DNA of 64,000 bases from Delphinapterus leucas (GCF_002288925.2 NW_022098067.1:1582592-1646591), one strand, 5' to 3'; positions 12,321 through 23,369 are shown, numbered from the stretch's first letter. Numbers and translations are program-made. The notes: generated from the letters alone by a model not told the origin.

Positions 12321-12638
12321 AATAATAGTAAAAAAAAATATTATTTGAAGAATTAACAGAAAGGTTTAATGAATCAGAACTTTACTATTAAAATTTGAAA
12401 TACACCATTAATGTGATTAAAATATTTTTTAAACTTTTCCAGAAATTTTACCAAAGTGATATAACAGATATTAATATGTTATTTCCTCACTTTGAGTCCT
12501 TTGGAGGTGTCAACTACAGTGATCCAATGTGCTACAGAAATTACTACTGAAGCACAGGAATAATAGCACTGTTGCCATAGAAATGGCATTTCTCTCCTTT
12601 GTGCTCTTCATTTGGACGTGCTTCCTTCATGAGAGAAA

Positions 12639-12702
12639 ACACACACACACACGGAGAGTAACTTCTATTTTTTATTTATTTACTTTTATTTATTTATTTA
12701 TT
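12639..12702. repeat. Simple repeats (AC)7 and (TTTA)n
   Basis: (AC)n at 12639-12652 and a TTTA/TTTAT tract at 12668-12702, just upstream of an L1 tail. Confidence 0.9.
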
Positions 12703-12754
12703 ACATGTTGTTTTAAAACAACATGCCTTTAGGTTTGACATAAATACACTACCA

Positions 12755-12961
12755 TGTGTAAAATAGATAGCTAGTGTGAACCTGCTGTATAGCACAGGGA
12801 GCTCAGCTTGGTGCTCTGTGATGACCTAGGTTGGGGGAGGGGGAAGGGAGGAGGGAGGTTTAAGGGGGAGGGGATATCGGTATATATATATAGCTGATTC
12901 ACTTCATTTTACAGCAGAAACTAACACAACATTGTAATGCAATTTTACTCCAATAAAAAAA
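12755..12961 (+). mobile_element. L1 LINE 3' UTR, 5'-truncated
   Basis: It runs from 'tgtaaaatagatagctagtg' through 'gcacagggagctcagcttgg', a G-rich 'gggggagggggaagggagga' tract and 'cagcagaaactaacacaaca' to 'ccaataaaaaaaatg'. The G-rich tract is normal for L1 3' UTRs. No convincing TSD. Confidence 0.92.
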
Positions 12962-13239
12962 ATGCCTAATAAAGAGCTAAAATCAACAAGCAGACCCAGA
13001 TAATTCACCCAACCTCCAAGTTAAAAGATTATAATATGATATATAATTGGTAAAAACCCACTTATCTCAAAACTGATTATTGTTTTTACCTACATAAATC
13101 TATCAAACAATAAAGATTTTTAAAATGTAGAATGGAAAAGAGGGATGAAGTAATCCATGTACATGTCAGATTATCTACAAATATGAACCCATCATATGTC
13201 CCAGTTGTGTCTTTTCTATATTCTTTTTTTTTTTTTTTT

Positions 13240-13891
13240 TCCCTGCCCTGCACTGTTCAAGTCCTAACCCACAGTGGCTGTGAATGTGACCTTATTTGGA
13301 AATTGGGTCTTTGCCGATGTAATTAAGTTAAAGATCTTTGGATTCAGGGTGAGCCCTGAGTTTAATGACTGGCATCCTTATAAGAGTAAGGAGAGGAAAA
13401 TTTGGGACACAGAGACACAGAGGGGAAGTCCACTTGAGAACACAGACAGTCATCGGAGTGATGCAGCTACAAGCTCAGGAGCTCCAAGGGCTGTGCAATC
13501 CCCATGGAAAGAGGCATGGAGCAGATTCTCCCACACAGACTCTGAAAGGAACAACCCTGAGGACACCTTGCTTTCAGACTTTTGCCCTCCACAGAGAATA
13601 AATTTCTGGGTTTTTTTTTTGGGTTTTTTGCGTTACGCAGGCCTCTCACTGCTGTGGCCTCTCCCGTTGCGGAGCACAGGCTCTGGACGCGCAGGCTCAG
13701 CGGCCATGGCTCACGGGCCCCGCCGCTCCGCGGCATATGGGATCTTCCCGGACCGGGGCACGAACCCGCGTCCCCTGCATCGACAGGCGGACTCTCAACC
13801 ACTGCGCCACCAGGGAAGGCCCAAATTTCTGTTGTTTTAAGCCACCAAGTTTGTGGTAATTTGTTACAACAGACCTAGGAAACTAACACAG
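13240..13891 (+). mobile_element. MLT1-type MaLR LTR, split by a SINE
   Basis: LTR remnant with the standard MLT1 blocks: 'gaatgtgaccttatttggaa', 'tctttgccgatgtaattaag', 'ccttataagagtaaggagag', 'cggagtgatgcagctacaag', 'gaataaatttctg' (polyA signal AATAAA) and, after the SINE, 'ctgttgttttaagccaccaa', 'gtttgtggtaatttgttaca'. It is a solo LTR with no internal region. The 188-aa ORF at 13274-13840 runs across LTR and SINE and is not a gene. Confidence 0.88.
13609..13822 (-). mobile_element. CHR-family SINE (short type) in MLT1
   Basis: Complete antisense copy with T-run 13611-13620. The TSD AAATTTCTG (9 bp, perfect) lies at 13600-13608 and 13823-13831. It interrupts the LTR just after its AATAAA signal. 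The head ends 'gggaaggccc', a small change from 'gggaagcccc'. Confidence 0.96.
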
Positions 13892-13917
13892 CATTTAACA
13901 AGGTAAGGAAAGTGAAG

Positions 13918-14095
13918 GAAACTGACTTTTATTGAGCACTGACTATGCACCAAAAGCCACACTGTTTTGCATTTAATCTCATTTAATCTCACAAAATCCT
14001 GGAGAGAAAAAAAATTGTTCCCTCTACAGGGGGAGAATTGACAGCTCAGAGAAGTGACTTTCTCTAATATTATTACCACTCTTAGATTCTAACAG
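13918..14095 (-). repeat. MIR SINE
   Basis: Antisense MIR: 'gacttttattgagcactgac', 'tatgcaccaaaagccacact', 'catttaatctcacaaaatcc', then the diverged gag/cag core. 'catttaatct' is locally duplicated. Confidence 0.78.
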
Positions 14096-14269
14096 AACAC
14101 TAGTTCTAATTAATTATGGATTAGAGTAAAACATATTTTTCAGTGGTATTACAACTATTATACACTTTAGTAAAAATATTTTTCCTCTATAGCATGACAG
14201 CTGCTTCTAAGAAAACTCACCCAAATTACAGTTTAAAACAATTATTTCTTTCCATATTTATATATATTT

Positions 14270-14508
14270 TTAATAGATCTTTATTGGAGTATAATTGCTT
14301 CACAATACTGTGTTAGTTTCTGTTGCACAACAAAGCAAATCAGCCATATGCATACACATGTCCCCATATCCCCTCCCTCTTGAGCCTCCCTCCCACCCTC
14401 CCTATCCCACCCCTCTAGGTCATCACAAAGCACTGAGCCAATCTCCCTGTGCTATGCTGCTGCTTCCCACCAGCCAACTATTTTACATTCGGTAGTGTAT
14501 ATATGTTG
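14270..14508 (-). mobile_element. L1 LINE 3' end, 5'-truncated
   Basis: Antisense L1 3' UTR: 'tctttattggagtataattg', 'gtgttagtttctgttgcaca', 'cctccctcttgagcctccct', 'gtgctatgctgctgcttccc', 'gtagtgtatatatgttgat'. No long T-tract remains and no clear TSD is seen. Confidence 0.92.
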
Positions 14509-14589
14509 ATTTTAATAAAAACTTTAAAACTATTATTTAATACAAAAGTCAACTTCATTTTTTATGTACTACAAATAAAAATTTGAAAA

Positions 14590-16232
14590 TCAAATTTTAA
14601 ATTGTTCAATATTATCAAAAACAAAATTCTTATGGATGAATCTAAAAAAATATGTGTAAGATTTGTATGCAGAAAACTATACAACATTGATAAGAAAAAT
14701 TAAATACTGGAAGATCCAATATTGTTAAGATGTCAATTCCTCATAATTTAATATACGGAATTAAAGTAATTCCACTCTAAATCCAGCAGGAATTTTTTTG
14801 TGGGTAAAATTTGACAATCTGATTCTACAATTTATACATAAAACAAAGGGCCTAAAATAGCTAAAACGAATTTGCAAAAGAAAAAAGTTGGAAGTCTCAC
14901 AATACTTGATTTCAAGCCTTACTGCAAAGCTGTAGTAATCAACATGATTTGGTTTAGCACATAGACAGTCATATACATCCATAGATACGATAGGGAGTCC
15001 AGAAATAGATCCTTACATATATGGTCAGTTGATTTTCAACAAAGATGTCAAAGTGATCCAATGCAGAAAGACCTGTCTTTTCAGTAAATGGTACTGGAAC
15101 AATAAGGCATCCATACACACACACACAAATGGATCACAGATCTTAATGTAAAGCCTTTAAAACTTCTAGGAGAAAATTTTTGTGACAAAGATTAGGCAAA
15201 GATTTCTTAGGTAGAACACAAAAAGCATGAACCATAAAACAAAATAAAATTAATAAATTTGGCCTCATCAAAATTAAAAACTCTTTAAAAAATGATTTAA
15301 GAAACCAAAAAGATAAACTTCAGACAGGGAGAAATTATTTGTAAAATATATATCTGATAAATATTCAATTATATATATATTAAAACTTTTACTAATAATG
15401 AGAAAAAACAACCCATTAAAAAATGGGCACTAGATTTGAAGAGACAGTTCACTACAGAGGTATGAGTGTTATGCGAGCACATGGAAAGATGCTCAATATC
15501 ATTAGTCATTAGGGAAATGAAAATGAAAACCACAATAAGATATCAAGACACATCTACTAAAATGACTAAGATTATACAACAATGTCAACAGCTGACAACA
15601 CTGAATGCTGGCAAAGATGTAGAACATCTAGAACTCTGATACACAGTGGAGCAGCCACCGTGGAAAATGGTTTGGAGTTTCATATAAAGTTAAACATATA
15701 CTCACCATACTAGTAGATACTTATGCCAAATAAATGACATCACAGACCTGTACACAAATGTTCACAGTAGTTTTATCCATAGCAGCCAAAAGCTGGAAAC
15801 ACCCACATGCCTATGGGCATTTAGATGTACACACCAATTATAGAATTTCCAAACAATGGAGAACCACTCAGCAATAAAAATGAATGAACTACGGATACAT
15901 GCAAGAACATGGATAATCTGCAAAGCATATGCTACGTGAAAGAATCCAGACACACAAGGCTAAAAATGCTGCATGACTCCATTTATATGATATTCATGAA
16001 AAGGCAAACTACAGAGACAGAAAACAGATCAGAAACTGCCAGAACATGGGGTTGGGGGAGGGGATTGACTACAGAGAAGCATCAGAGAATGTTTTCAGGT
16101 GACAAGTTCCATATATTGATTGTGGTGATGGCTACACAACTGTTTACATTTGTCAAAACTCGACCCATACACCTAAAACTGGTGAATTTTACTATGTGTA
16201 AATTATACCTCAATAAATCTGCCTAAAAAATT
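14590..16232 (+). mobile_element. Old L1, end of ORF2 plus 3' UTR
   Basis: A 1.6-kb older L1 in sense orientation. It holds the ORF2 C-terminal region ('gcagaaaactatacaacatt', 'ggcctaaaatagctaaaacg', 'gtcagttgattttcaacaaa', 'aatggtactggaacaataag', 'aaaatgggcactagatttga', 'ggaaagatgctcaatatcat') and an L1M-type 3' UTR ending 'gtgtaaattatacctcaata'. Many stops break the frame. It differs in subfamily from the younger L1 copies around it. Confidence 0.93.
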
Positions 16233-16890
16233 ATTTCAGTGGCAAAGAGGAGGGTTTGGAATTAGGGAGTTTCAGAGTAGCTATACAATAGCACTTGTTC
16301 TTCTGAGGCTTTATTAACACAGGTGTGTTCTGCAAAAACTCTGACATTCCGAAGCAAATACAAATCCTAAACATTCCCAAACAAATCAAATCTATATATA
16401 TATCTTCTACAAAAAAAATAAAGACTTTTTAAAAATAACTGTCAGCACTGTCATCACCATGCCATTCTTAAATATCCTGTTTTGATAAACTAAGCACAAA
16501 GTACAAGTGAAACACCCCCTCCCAGGTAAAAATAGCCCATAAAGTTTTAGTTCAGCTTTGTGATGGTATTATTATAAGATCTAGTTAATTCAAACCTAAT
16601 TCTATTAATCTAGTTAATTCAAATCAAGTTCTCTAACTCAGTTACTGAGCTTTTCCAGTTTACATGGTAAACATTTTCACTTTAGAGCAGTTTCTCATAT
16701 GCTATTGCATTTTTTTTTGTTGTTGTTGTTCTTCTGAGACCCTGTCTGCCTAAGGAACTACAACTAATCCCTCAAGATGGCTCCAGCAGCCTTCCTCCCT
16801 GAGCCCTCTGCTGCTGTGTCGGGCTGATTCACCAGTCTCTCCCCTGAGCTCTAGGGCATCTAGTCTGTTTCCAGGATAGCACCCCTTTGA
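16233..16890. other. Unassigned non-coding DNA
   Basis: AT-rich; (GTT)n tract near 16709-16729. 'ttagttaattcaaa'-like words repeat near 16583-16624. No gene. Confidence 0.5.
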
Positions 16891-16894
16891 CATT

Positions 16895-17015
16895 TTATTT
16901 GTCTCTTCTACTAAAATGATTAGTAGGGATTCTAGTTTATATATCTTTATTAGACCAACTCTTAGCAAAGTGTCTAACAGCTAGAAGGTGCTAAATACAA
17001 GTATGCTTTGAAAAT
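16895..17015 (+). repeat. Possible L2 3' tail
   Basis: 'agcaaagtgtctaacagcta' followed by 'gaaggtgctaaataca' resembles the L2 end 'cagtgcctggcacatagtag-gtgctcaataaata'. Weak match. Confidence 0.35.
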
Positions 17016-17924
17016 ACATCCTATCTTGAACATCAGTTGTCATTTCACTGTATGGGAGATTTAGCCCCTGCAAGAGACTGGCCTAAATGGACCATAGCCC
17101 ACGGAGGGATTTCAGAATGAAATGGCATTTTAAGGACAACAGACTAAATTTTAATTTGATTTTGCTTGTCTGCTATTTGTTTCTGCTTCATAAAGACATG
17201 TGTCATCCCTAAAGACCTACTAATGGGGGGTTACATCAGAAACATACAGTGTTAGAGCTGCAAAGGATTATACAGATCCACTACATTATGAACCACATTC
17301 TGACTGTGTTCTGGCATCTTCACTTGTAGATCTGGGTTTTGCCCAGGTCAGCAACCATCAAGGCCCCAGATGTCCAGTTGCACTTGGGTGTAACTGTACC
17401 TTTCAGACCTTGCACACGTAGACTGACAGCATTCTGACCCATGTGGCTTCCTCCTACCTAGGCCAGGTTTCATCACCTCCTATAGACCAGGTAGGCATGG
17501 TCCTTTGGGCCACATGGCTGGCCTAGAAGCCTGGAAGAGTACAGTCCTGTTACACTGGGCCTGGGTCCCCATCTGGGTGGGATGAGGGGGGAGAGGTATC
17601 ACCACTCTCTCATTACTTACTATTCTTCCCAGCAGGGCTGGGAAGGGCTGAAAGACTGCCTCCGAGTTGCTAATTCAGACCTAATTATACTGCCCATGGT
17701 AAAATTCTGCAGAGGTAGGCCACAAAGGGGAATTCTGACTGGCTCACTAGTAGAAATTCCTATATACACCTCTGCATGTCCAGCTTATTAGCAGAGCAAT
17801 AAATGCTAAATATCTAGTTATTAGGTGAATGAACAAACCTATTATGTGCCATATTTGTTTCAGGAACCACATTTCCCATATGGCATATTTGCATGTGTAT
17901 TCTTGATACATTTTAAATTAAGTT
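17016..17924. other. Unassigned non-coding DNA
   Basis: Somewhat more GC-balanced than its surroundings. The 69-aa ORF at 17582-17791 has no recognisable domain. No repeat identified. Confidence 0.45.
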
Positions 17925-17938
17925 TCTCTGGTGTTTTT

Positions 17939-18233
17939 TTTTTTTTTTCAAATTTTAGTGTCATTTTATTTAATAATTTTTTAAACATGTTTATTGGAAT
18001 ATAATTGCTTTACAATGGTGTGTTAGTTTCTGCTGTATAAGAAAGCGAGTCAGCTATACATATACATATATCCCTATATCTCCTCCCTCTTGCCTCTCCT
18101 CCCCACCCTCCCTATCCCATCCCTCCAGGCGGTCACAAAGCACCGAGCTAATCTCCCTGTGCTATGCGGCTGCCTCCCACTAGCTATCTATTTTACATCT
18201 GGAAGTGAGAGAGTGGCATGGACATATATACAC
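17939..18233 (-). mobile_element. L1 insertion with 3' transduction and inverted 5' end
   Basis: The TSD TCTCTGGTGTTTTT (14 bp, perfect) at 17925-17938 and 18234-18247 marks the ends. Reading the minus strand, the L1 3' UTR ends near 17988 in a short A-run. About 30 further bp follow (down to 17949), with AATAAA at 17965-17970 and then the terminal A-tail (T-run 17934-17948). At the 5' side the order breaks at 18203: 18203-18233 is the adjoining L1 segment in the opposite orientation, as produced by twin priming. Confidence 0.88.
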
Positions 18234-18400
18234 TCTCTGGTGTTTTTATTGTTTCAAGTAATTACAACTTAAAAACTAGCATGCCAAACCAAGATCAGTA
18301 GGTACTGTCCTCTTTTGTTTTCTGTTCACATTCTTTGTTGTGCTTCACAGAACAGTTCCTAATTGAGATACCATCCCCTCTAATCAAAGCTAAGCTTTTC

Positions 18401-18760
18401 ACATATATACAGTGGACTATTACTCAGACATTAAAAAGAATGGAATAATGCCATTTGCAGCAACATGGATGGACCTGGAGATTATCATATGAAGTAAAGT
18501 AAGTCAGACAGAGAAAGACAAATATCATATGATATTTATTGCTTATATGCAGAATCTTAAAAAAAAATGATACAAATGAACTTATTTACAAAACAGAAAC
18601 AGACTCACAGACTTAGAGAATGAGCTTATGGTTACCAGCAGGGAAGAGTGTGGAGGAGGGAAAGACTGGAAGTTTGGGATTGACATGTACACACTACTGT
18701 ATTTAAAATAAAATGCCTTTCTATGATAAATAAATAAATAAATAAATAAGTAGATAGATA
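18401..18760 (+). mobile_element. L1 insertion, 5'-truncated, ended early in 3' UTR
   Basis: The TSD CAAAGCTAAGCTTTTC (16 bp, perfect) lies at 18385-18400 and 18761-18776. The body is an older artiodactyl-type L1 ('ggactattactcagacatta', 'aacatggatggacctggaga', 'gattgacatgtacacactac'). It stops inside the 3' UTR after 'tttaaaataaaatgcctttc', followed by an (AAAT)n tail (18727-18750) instead of the remaining 3' UTR of about 200 bp. Confidence 0.9.
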
Positions 18761-18809
18761 CAAAGCTAAGCTTTTCTAAGGCAGGGGAGGTACGGGTGGG
18801 GAAGCTCTT

Positions 18810-19100
18810 CAGTGACATTTTGTTGGACCTGAAGGATACTGGCTAGCAACTGCTGACTCCATCCCCAGCAGTTCCCAGACAGCTCCTAATGTTTTCTCTG
18901 TCACTCGGAAACAAATACCTTCAACCAGCATTCCAGTTAAAGCCTTGGGCCGGTTCTTCCTGCGATGTTTCTCATCCCTGTTGCTCTTCTTGGCCACAAA
19001 AAAGGCAAACTCTCTTCCTGTTCCTTCCTAATTTGTCCTCTGGTCTGGCTCTGTGCATCTTTTCTCCCTGACTCCATCTAATAAAGATTTTTCTGAATTC
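18810..19100. other. Unidentified segment, possibly LTR-like
   Basis: This stretch is more GC-rich than its flanks and ends in a pyrimidine-rich run with 'ctaataaagatttttctg', an AATAAA signal on the + strand. A 62-aa minus-strand ORF (18809-18997, basic start with KKSNRDEKHRRKNRPK) overlaps it. I recognise neither an LTR family nor a gene. The basic ORF is likely chance. Confidence 0.3.
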
Positions 19101-19368
19101 AAATAAAGTATGTGAAAATGAATAATCAGTGTTATCAACCTGATATGTAACAACCAGCCCATTTAAGTTTTGAATTAAATTATGTTTTTCTGGTTAGATG
19201 AAAAAAATATCCAGGTGGCAGCTCAACACCTCAGAATACCTTAGAAATACTTACTTATATTAATTAAATATGCTTATCCACACTTAAATCCTCAATTTAC
19301 TGTAGCTCCAAACCAGCTGAGAATTGACATAAAAAGAGAACAGATTATTGTGTTATTACCAATATCCT

Positions 19369-19427
19369 CTTAATAACTGCAATTAAAAAATAGTAATAAC
19401 TTAATAACTGCAATTAAAAAATAGTAA
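19369..19427. repeat. 31-bp tandem duplication
   Basis: A 28-bp unit starting 'cttaataactgcaattaa' is present at 19369-19396 and, unchanged, at 19400-19427 (period 31). No known element explains it. Confidence 0.93.
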
Positions 19428-20020
19428 ATTCATACCTATTTCCTGGGGACAAGGGGGCATGTTTGAAAAATCATGTTAAGGGGAGAAAATAAAAATGTCT
19501 TCAATCAGATTAATCACTATTATCCACAACATATATGCTAATGAACTTGCTGATCACATACACAGCTTTCTCTAGAGATACAAATATAGAGTATCTGTCA
19601 GGGCTATTAATTTTTTCTCCCACATATTCTCATCAAAGTTTGTGAACATCTATCATCTCTGAACCAAAAAACAGAACAAAACAAAACGCTCTCATTTCAA
19701 ACCTCCATGTTTTGGGTTATATAAGTACTTTATGAGGAGCTTCCCCTGAGATCCAGCAAACTAGGGCAACTGCCCCAGGCTCCAAGCTTTGAAAAGGACT
19801 AATAGACATCTACTCAATTATGCTGCTAAATATTATAGAATGAGGGTGAAAGGTAGCAGCCAATAAGGAAGGTAATTTTCTCCTAAAGCAAAAGATCTTG
19901 AGGCCTCTCTATAAGTACACACTCAGGAAACAGACTCCAGCATCATCACCAGCATTAACTAAAACAGGATGCTTCTCAGTAAGTCCTTTAATGATTTGTC
20001 TTACCTTCTATGCTGTTTTA
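19428..20020. other. Unassigned non-coding DNA
   Basis: AT-rich; short 'acaaaacaaaac' run near 19672-19687. No gene or repeat identified. Confidence 0.5.
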
Positions 20021-20025
20021 GATCT

Positions 20026-20056
20026 GTGTGCATGTGTGTGTGTGTGTGTGTGTGAC

Positions 20057-20087
<31 letters not shown>

Positions 20088-20147
20088 AGAGACAGAGAGA
20101 AAGAGACAGAGAGAAAGAGACAGACAGAGACAAAGACAGACAGAGAC
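20026..20147. repeat. Compound microsatellite (TG)n-(AG)n-(GACAGA)n
   Basis: (TG)n to 20053, (AG)n to about 20083, then about 60 bp of imperfect 'agacagagagaaag' hexamer-like units. The purine strand is continuous for about 90 bp, so it could form H-DNA. The RERERE/LSLSLS ORFs on both strands are simple-repeat translations. Confidence 0.95.
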
Positions 20148-20344
20148 TTCACTTTGATAAAGAAGCAGAGGAAGAAGAGTAATGACTCCGGGTTCTACAA
20201 TAATTAGATATGGGATCCTTGGGAACATTACTAAGTCACAGACTTCTTCATCCTGAAAATTTAAGTGGAATTTTTTCTTTCAATCATTATAACCGACACC
20301 ACCAAAAATTCTATATTGCCTCAAAGAGCAGAGGATGAGGAGAG

Positions 20345-20500
20345 TGGAGCAACAGTGGAGGGAGGGAGAAGAATGAGGAATGAAGCAGGCAAGTTCAGAA
20401 AATGTGGGTAACTTGGTTGGGGCTTTATGATCAGTGGTAGAGTCTGGATTTGAGCCTAGCTGCTGGGCTTCAAAGCCTCTGAACCTACCCCATGAAGTCC
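20345..20500 (-). repeat. MIR SINE
   Basis: Antisense MIR core: 'gtgggtaacttggttggggc', 'atgatcagtggtagagtctg', 'gatttgagcctagctgctgg'. Confidence 0.7.
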
Positions 20501-22076
20501 ATAAGTCTGTGATTTTCAACATGAAGTCAGTGATAAAAGTACAGGTACATTCATAACATCTAAAATACAACTTTCATGGTGAATTTAACTATGTGTTTAT
20601 AAGATAGAAAATAGAATAGTTCTGTCTTTACAATGTGTCCTTTCCCACTGAACTCAACCGTACAGAGAGATCACCTAAAGCTGACTATGTTAATGTGTTA
20701 GGGTGATTCATCAAATCATCCTGTGAGAAATACCCTGACTGGGGCTACAAGACAGTCCAGTGGAAGTGCTGATGAACATTCTTTAGACAGATGCCTACTG
20801 CACCTCAGTATATTAATAATTATATAACTACCCTTTCTGCAAGGCTGGTAGATACACTCATAATACTCTCAACAGGCAGACACAGAATCAGTTAAGATGC
20901 CCACAAAGTCAACACAGTACATAAACAAGGCAGGACAAGCACTGATTATAAAGGGGGGATTTTGTTTCCAAGAAAGTACTTTGGATTTTAATAAATTTAG
21001 AATATTGTTATATATAAAGTAAAAAAAAAGCAAAAACAAAACAAAACAAACAAAAAAAACAGCCATGTTCTGGTCACTCTGCGTTTTCACATTTAATCCT
21101 GTAAATGTTACCTCTGTACATTTTATATTCTGATTTTGACTTGAAACTGAGGCAATATATAATTGTTCATTCTGCAAATTAACAAAACCTATATACAAAC
21201 CTATTAACAAAACCTAATACAAATACAATTACTGGGGCACTATTTTTAGACCTCAAATGTGCATTTCTTTAACTTATGCAGCTTTAACAAACTACTGTTC
21301 TCACCTCATGCCTCACTAAAGTTTTAGAATTTTTAGAAAGTTAGCATTAAAAAATTCTTATTATGGAGCATGAGATTCTAAACTACTTGTAACTATTTCT
21401 CACAAAGAACTGATCAAAGGTAAAGAAATATAAATAAAATAAGAATAGAGTATAAAATTTCTTAAAATGGAATTGGCTTTTAAAAATGTGTCAAAAAATT
21501 AAGTGTCAATGGAAAATAATTAAGTCAAGTTCAATATGATAGTGATTATTCAAAATGCAACCTCTGTATGAAGCCATTGTTAATGTTTGTGTAATTCTTT
21601 GTTCCACCTTCTATATCAAGGTTTTGTGGAGAACTACCCTCAAATCATGTGAAAGCAGAAAGCATTGACTCCACATATTGTACCTTGTATATTTGCTACA
21701 ACAAAATTTTATTAAAGTCCTGGAGATGTTTTATTCTGTCCTGAAGGAACTACAGCATATATTTAATAAATACTGAAGATATGGGGAAAACAAGTCATTC
21801 TGACCAGTAAAATAGAATGTAGAAATGCAAAAACATAAATTGTTCCAACATTCTAAATAAAATATCTATCTGATAAACTGAAATATTTTAATTTTATTTG
21901 GAAAATATGGTATCATATATACAACCTCTCAAACTGATAAAATATAAAGCATGTTTACTGTTGAAACATAAAGAAGCAACAGCAGCATTATCTACTGCAA
22001 ATGTGGGGAAATGACAAACTTTTGTAGAAGCATGCTGTACCTTCATTATCTTCTAGAACTTTTGATATACCTGAAC
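20501..22076. other. Unassigned non-coding DNA
   Basis: AT-rich with an A-rich 'caaaacaaaacaaac' run at 21018-21060 and a small local repeat ('aacaaaacctata...aacaaaacctaat') near 21180-21215. The 113-aa minus ORF (20869-21210) spans low-complexity sequence and shows no domain. Confidence 0.5.
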
Positions 22077-22086
22077 AAGAATTATC

Positions 22087-22304
22087 GGGCTTCCCTGGTG
22101 GCGCAGTGGTTGAGAGTCCGCCTGCTGATGCAGGGGACACGGGTTCGTGCCCCGGTCTGGGAAGATCCCACACGCCGCAGAGCGCCTGGGCCCGTGAGCC
22201 ATGGCCACTGAGCCTGCGCGTCTGGAGCCTGTGCTCCGCAACGGGAGAGGCCACAACAGTGAGAGGCCCGCGTACCGCAAAAAAAAAAAAAAAAAAAAAA
22301 AAAA
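22087..22304 (+). mobile_element. CHR-family SINE (short type), long A-tail
   Basis: Complete copy with a 28-A tail (22279-22306), the longest pure A-run here. The TSD AAGAATTAT lies at 22077-22085 and 22305-22313. Close to the other short CHR copies in sequence. The long uninterrupted tail points to a young insertion. Confidence 0.96.
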
Positions 22305-22313
22305 AAGAATTAT

Positions 22314-22978
22314 AAGCCATGATTTGTTAAAATCACCAAAAAAATCCTTCCTCTGGAGCTCTATAACAAAACCACAAAATAAATTTCAAAAAAACTGAAA
22401 AAAGACCCAGTTGAATTGAATTGGATGGCATGTTTTGTCACATATAGTTATAGAGGTTAGAAATATCAGATTCTTCAATGGATAAAGAAGTACTAACAAT
22501 GCATTTCTTTCAGGAATACATGCTGAGTCTTGTAAAACCTGGAGTGAGCACTTAGTAAAGCCTCTAAGTGAGATGACACAAACACTGTCATAGTAGCTTT
22601 CAGACAACTAAAAAGAAATATCCCTTTACACAGTAGGCAATACACTCCTTGAACTAACACCCAGAGATAACACACTATAAAGTAATTGGATAAATTAATA
22701 CCTGTTTTAGTCTGAAGAGTTCATAAAGGATGCTGAGGGTATTTGGAGCACATTTTAAGCATATATCAGATGGAAGGGATATAACATTCCTGGCGCCACT
22801 GTATAAATCTCTGGGCTCAGTGAGCATCACTGACTGATCCCAGACAGAACAGTATGTAGGAACAAATCATATGATCTAATTCCACTCACCCTTTGAGGAT
22901 TAGCTCCAATATTCCCCTTTATCGAAGTCTTGAAGTAAAAGTACTTATACTACCAAATACCAGGAGAATTAGGAGAAT
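22314..22978. other. Unassigned non-coding DNA
   Basis: No gene or named repeat seen. The minus ORFs at 22386-22675 lack domains. Confidence 0.5.
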
Positions 22979-22991
22979 CTCCAAATACTTT

Positions 22992-23320
22992 ATATTTTAC
23001 TTTTTAAAAACAAATTATTTATTTTTGGCTGCGTTGAGTCTTCGTTGTTGCGCGCGGGCTTTCTCTAGTTGAGGCGAGCGGTTTCTTATTGCGGTGGCTT
23101 CTCTTGTTGTGCGGCACAGGCTCTAGGCATGCGGACTTCAGTAGTTGTGGCAAGTGGGCTCAGTAGTTGTGGCCCACAGGCTCTAGAGCACAGGCTTAGT
23201 AGTTGTGGCACACGGGCTTAGTTGCTCCGCGGCATGTGGGATCCTCCTGGACCAGAGATCGAACCCGTGTCCCCTGCATTGGCAGGTGGATTCTTAACCA
23301 CTGTGCCACCAGGAAAGTCC
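22992..23320 (-). mobile_element. CHR-family SINE, long older type
   Basis: Antisense copy of the roughly 300-bp CHR type: the tRNA-like head is at the right ('gtgtcccctgcattggcagg', 'cactgtgccaccaggaaagt'). The body has repeated 'gtagttgtggc' units (four between 23140 and 23210), and the tail reads 'atttatttttggctgcgttg'. The TSD CTCCAA-A/C-TACTTT (13 bp, one mismatch) lies at 22979-22991 and 23321-23333. More diverged than the short type. Confidence 0.93.
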
Positions 23321-23369
23321 CTCCAACTACTTTCTATTCCACCCTAAGTTGTATATTCTAATTCTTCCC

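Noticed and set aside
13274..13840. 188-aa ORF on the + strand
   Set aside because: It crosses from an MLT1 LTR into an antisense CHR SINE. The second half is the standard SINE translation seen at every CHR copy.
20001..20228. Opposing ORFs with RERERE and LSLSLS runs
   Set aside because: They are translations of the TG/AG microsatellite.
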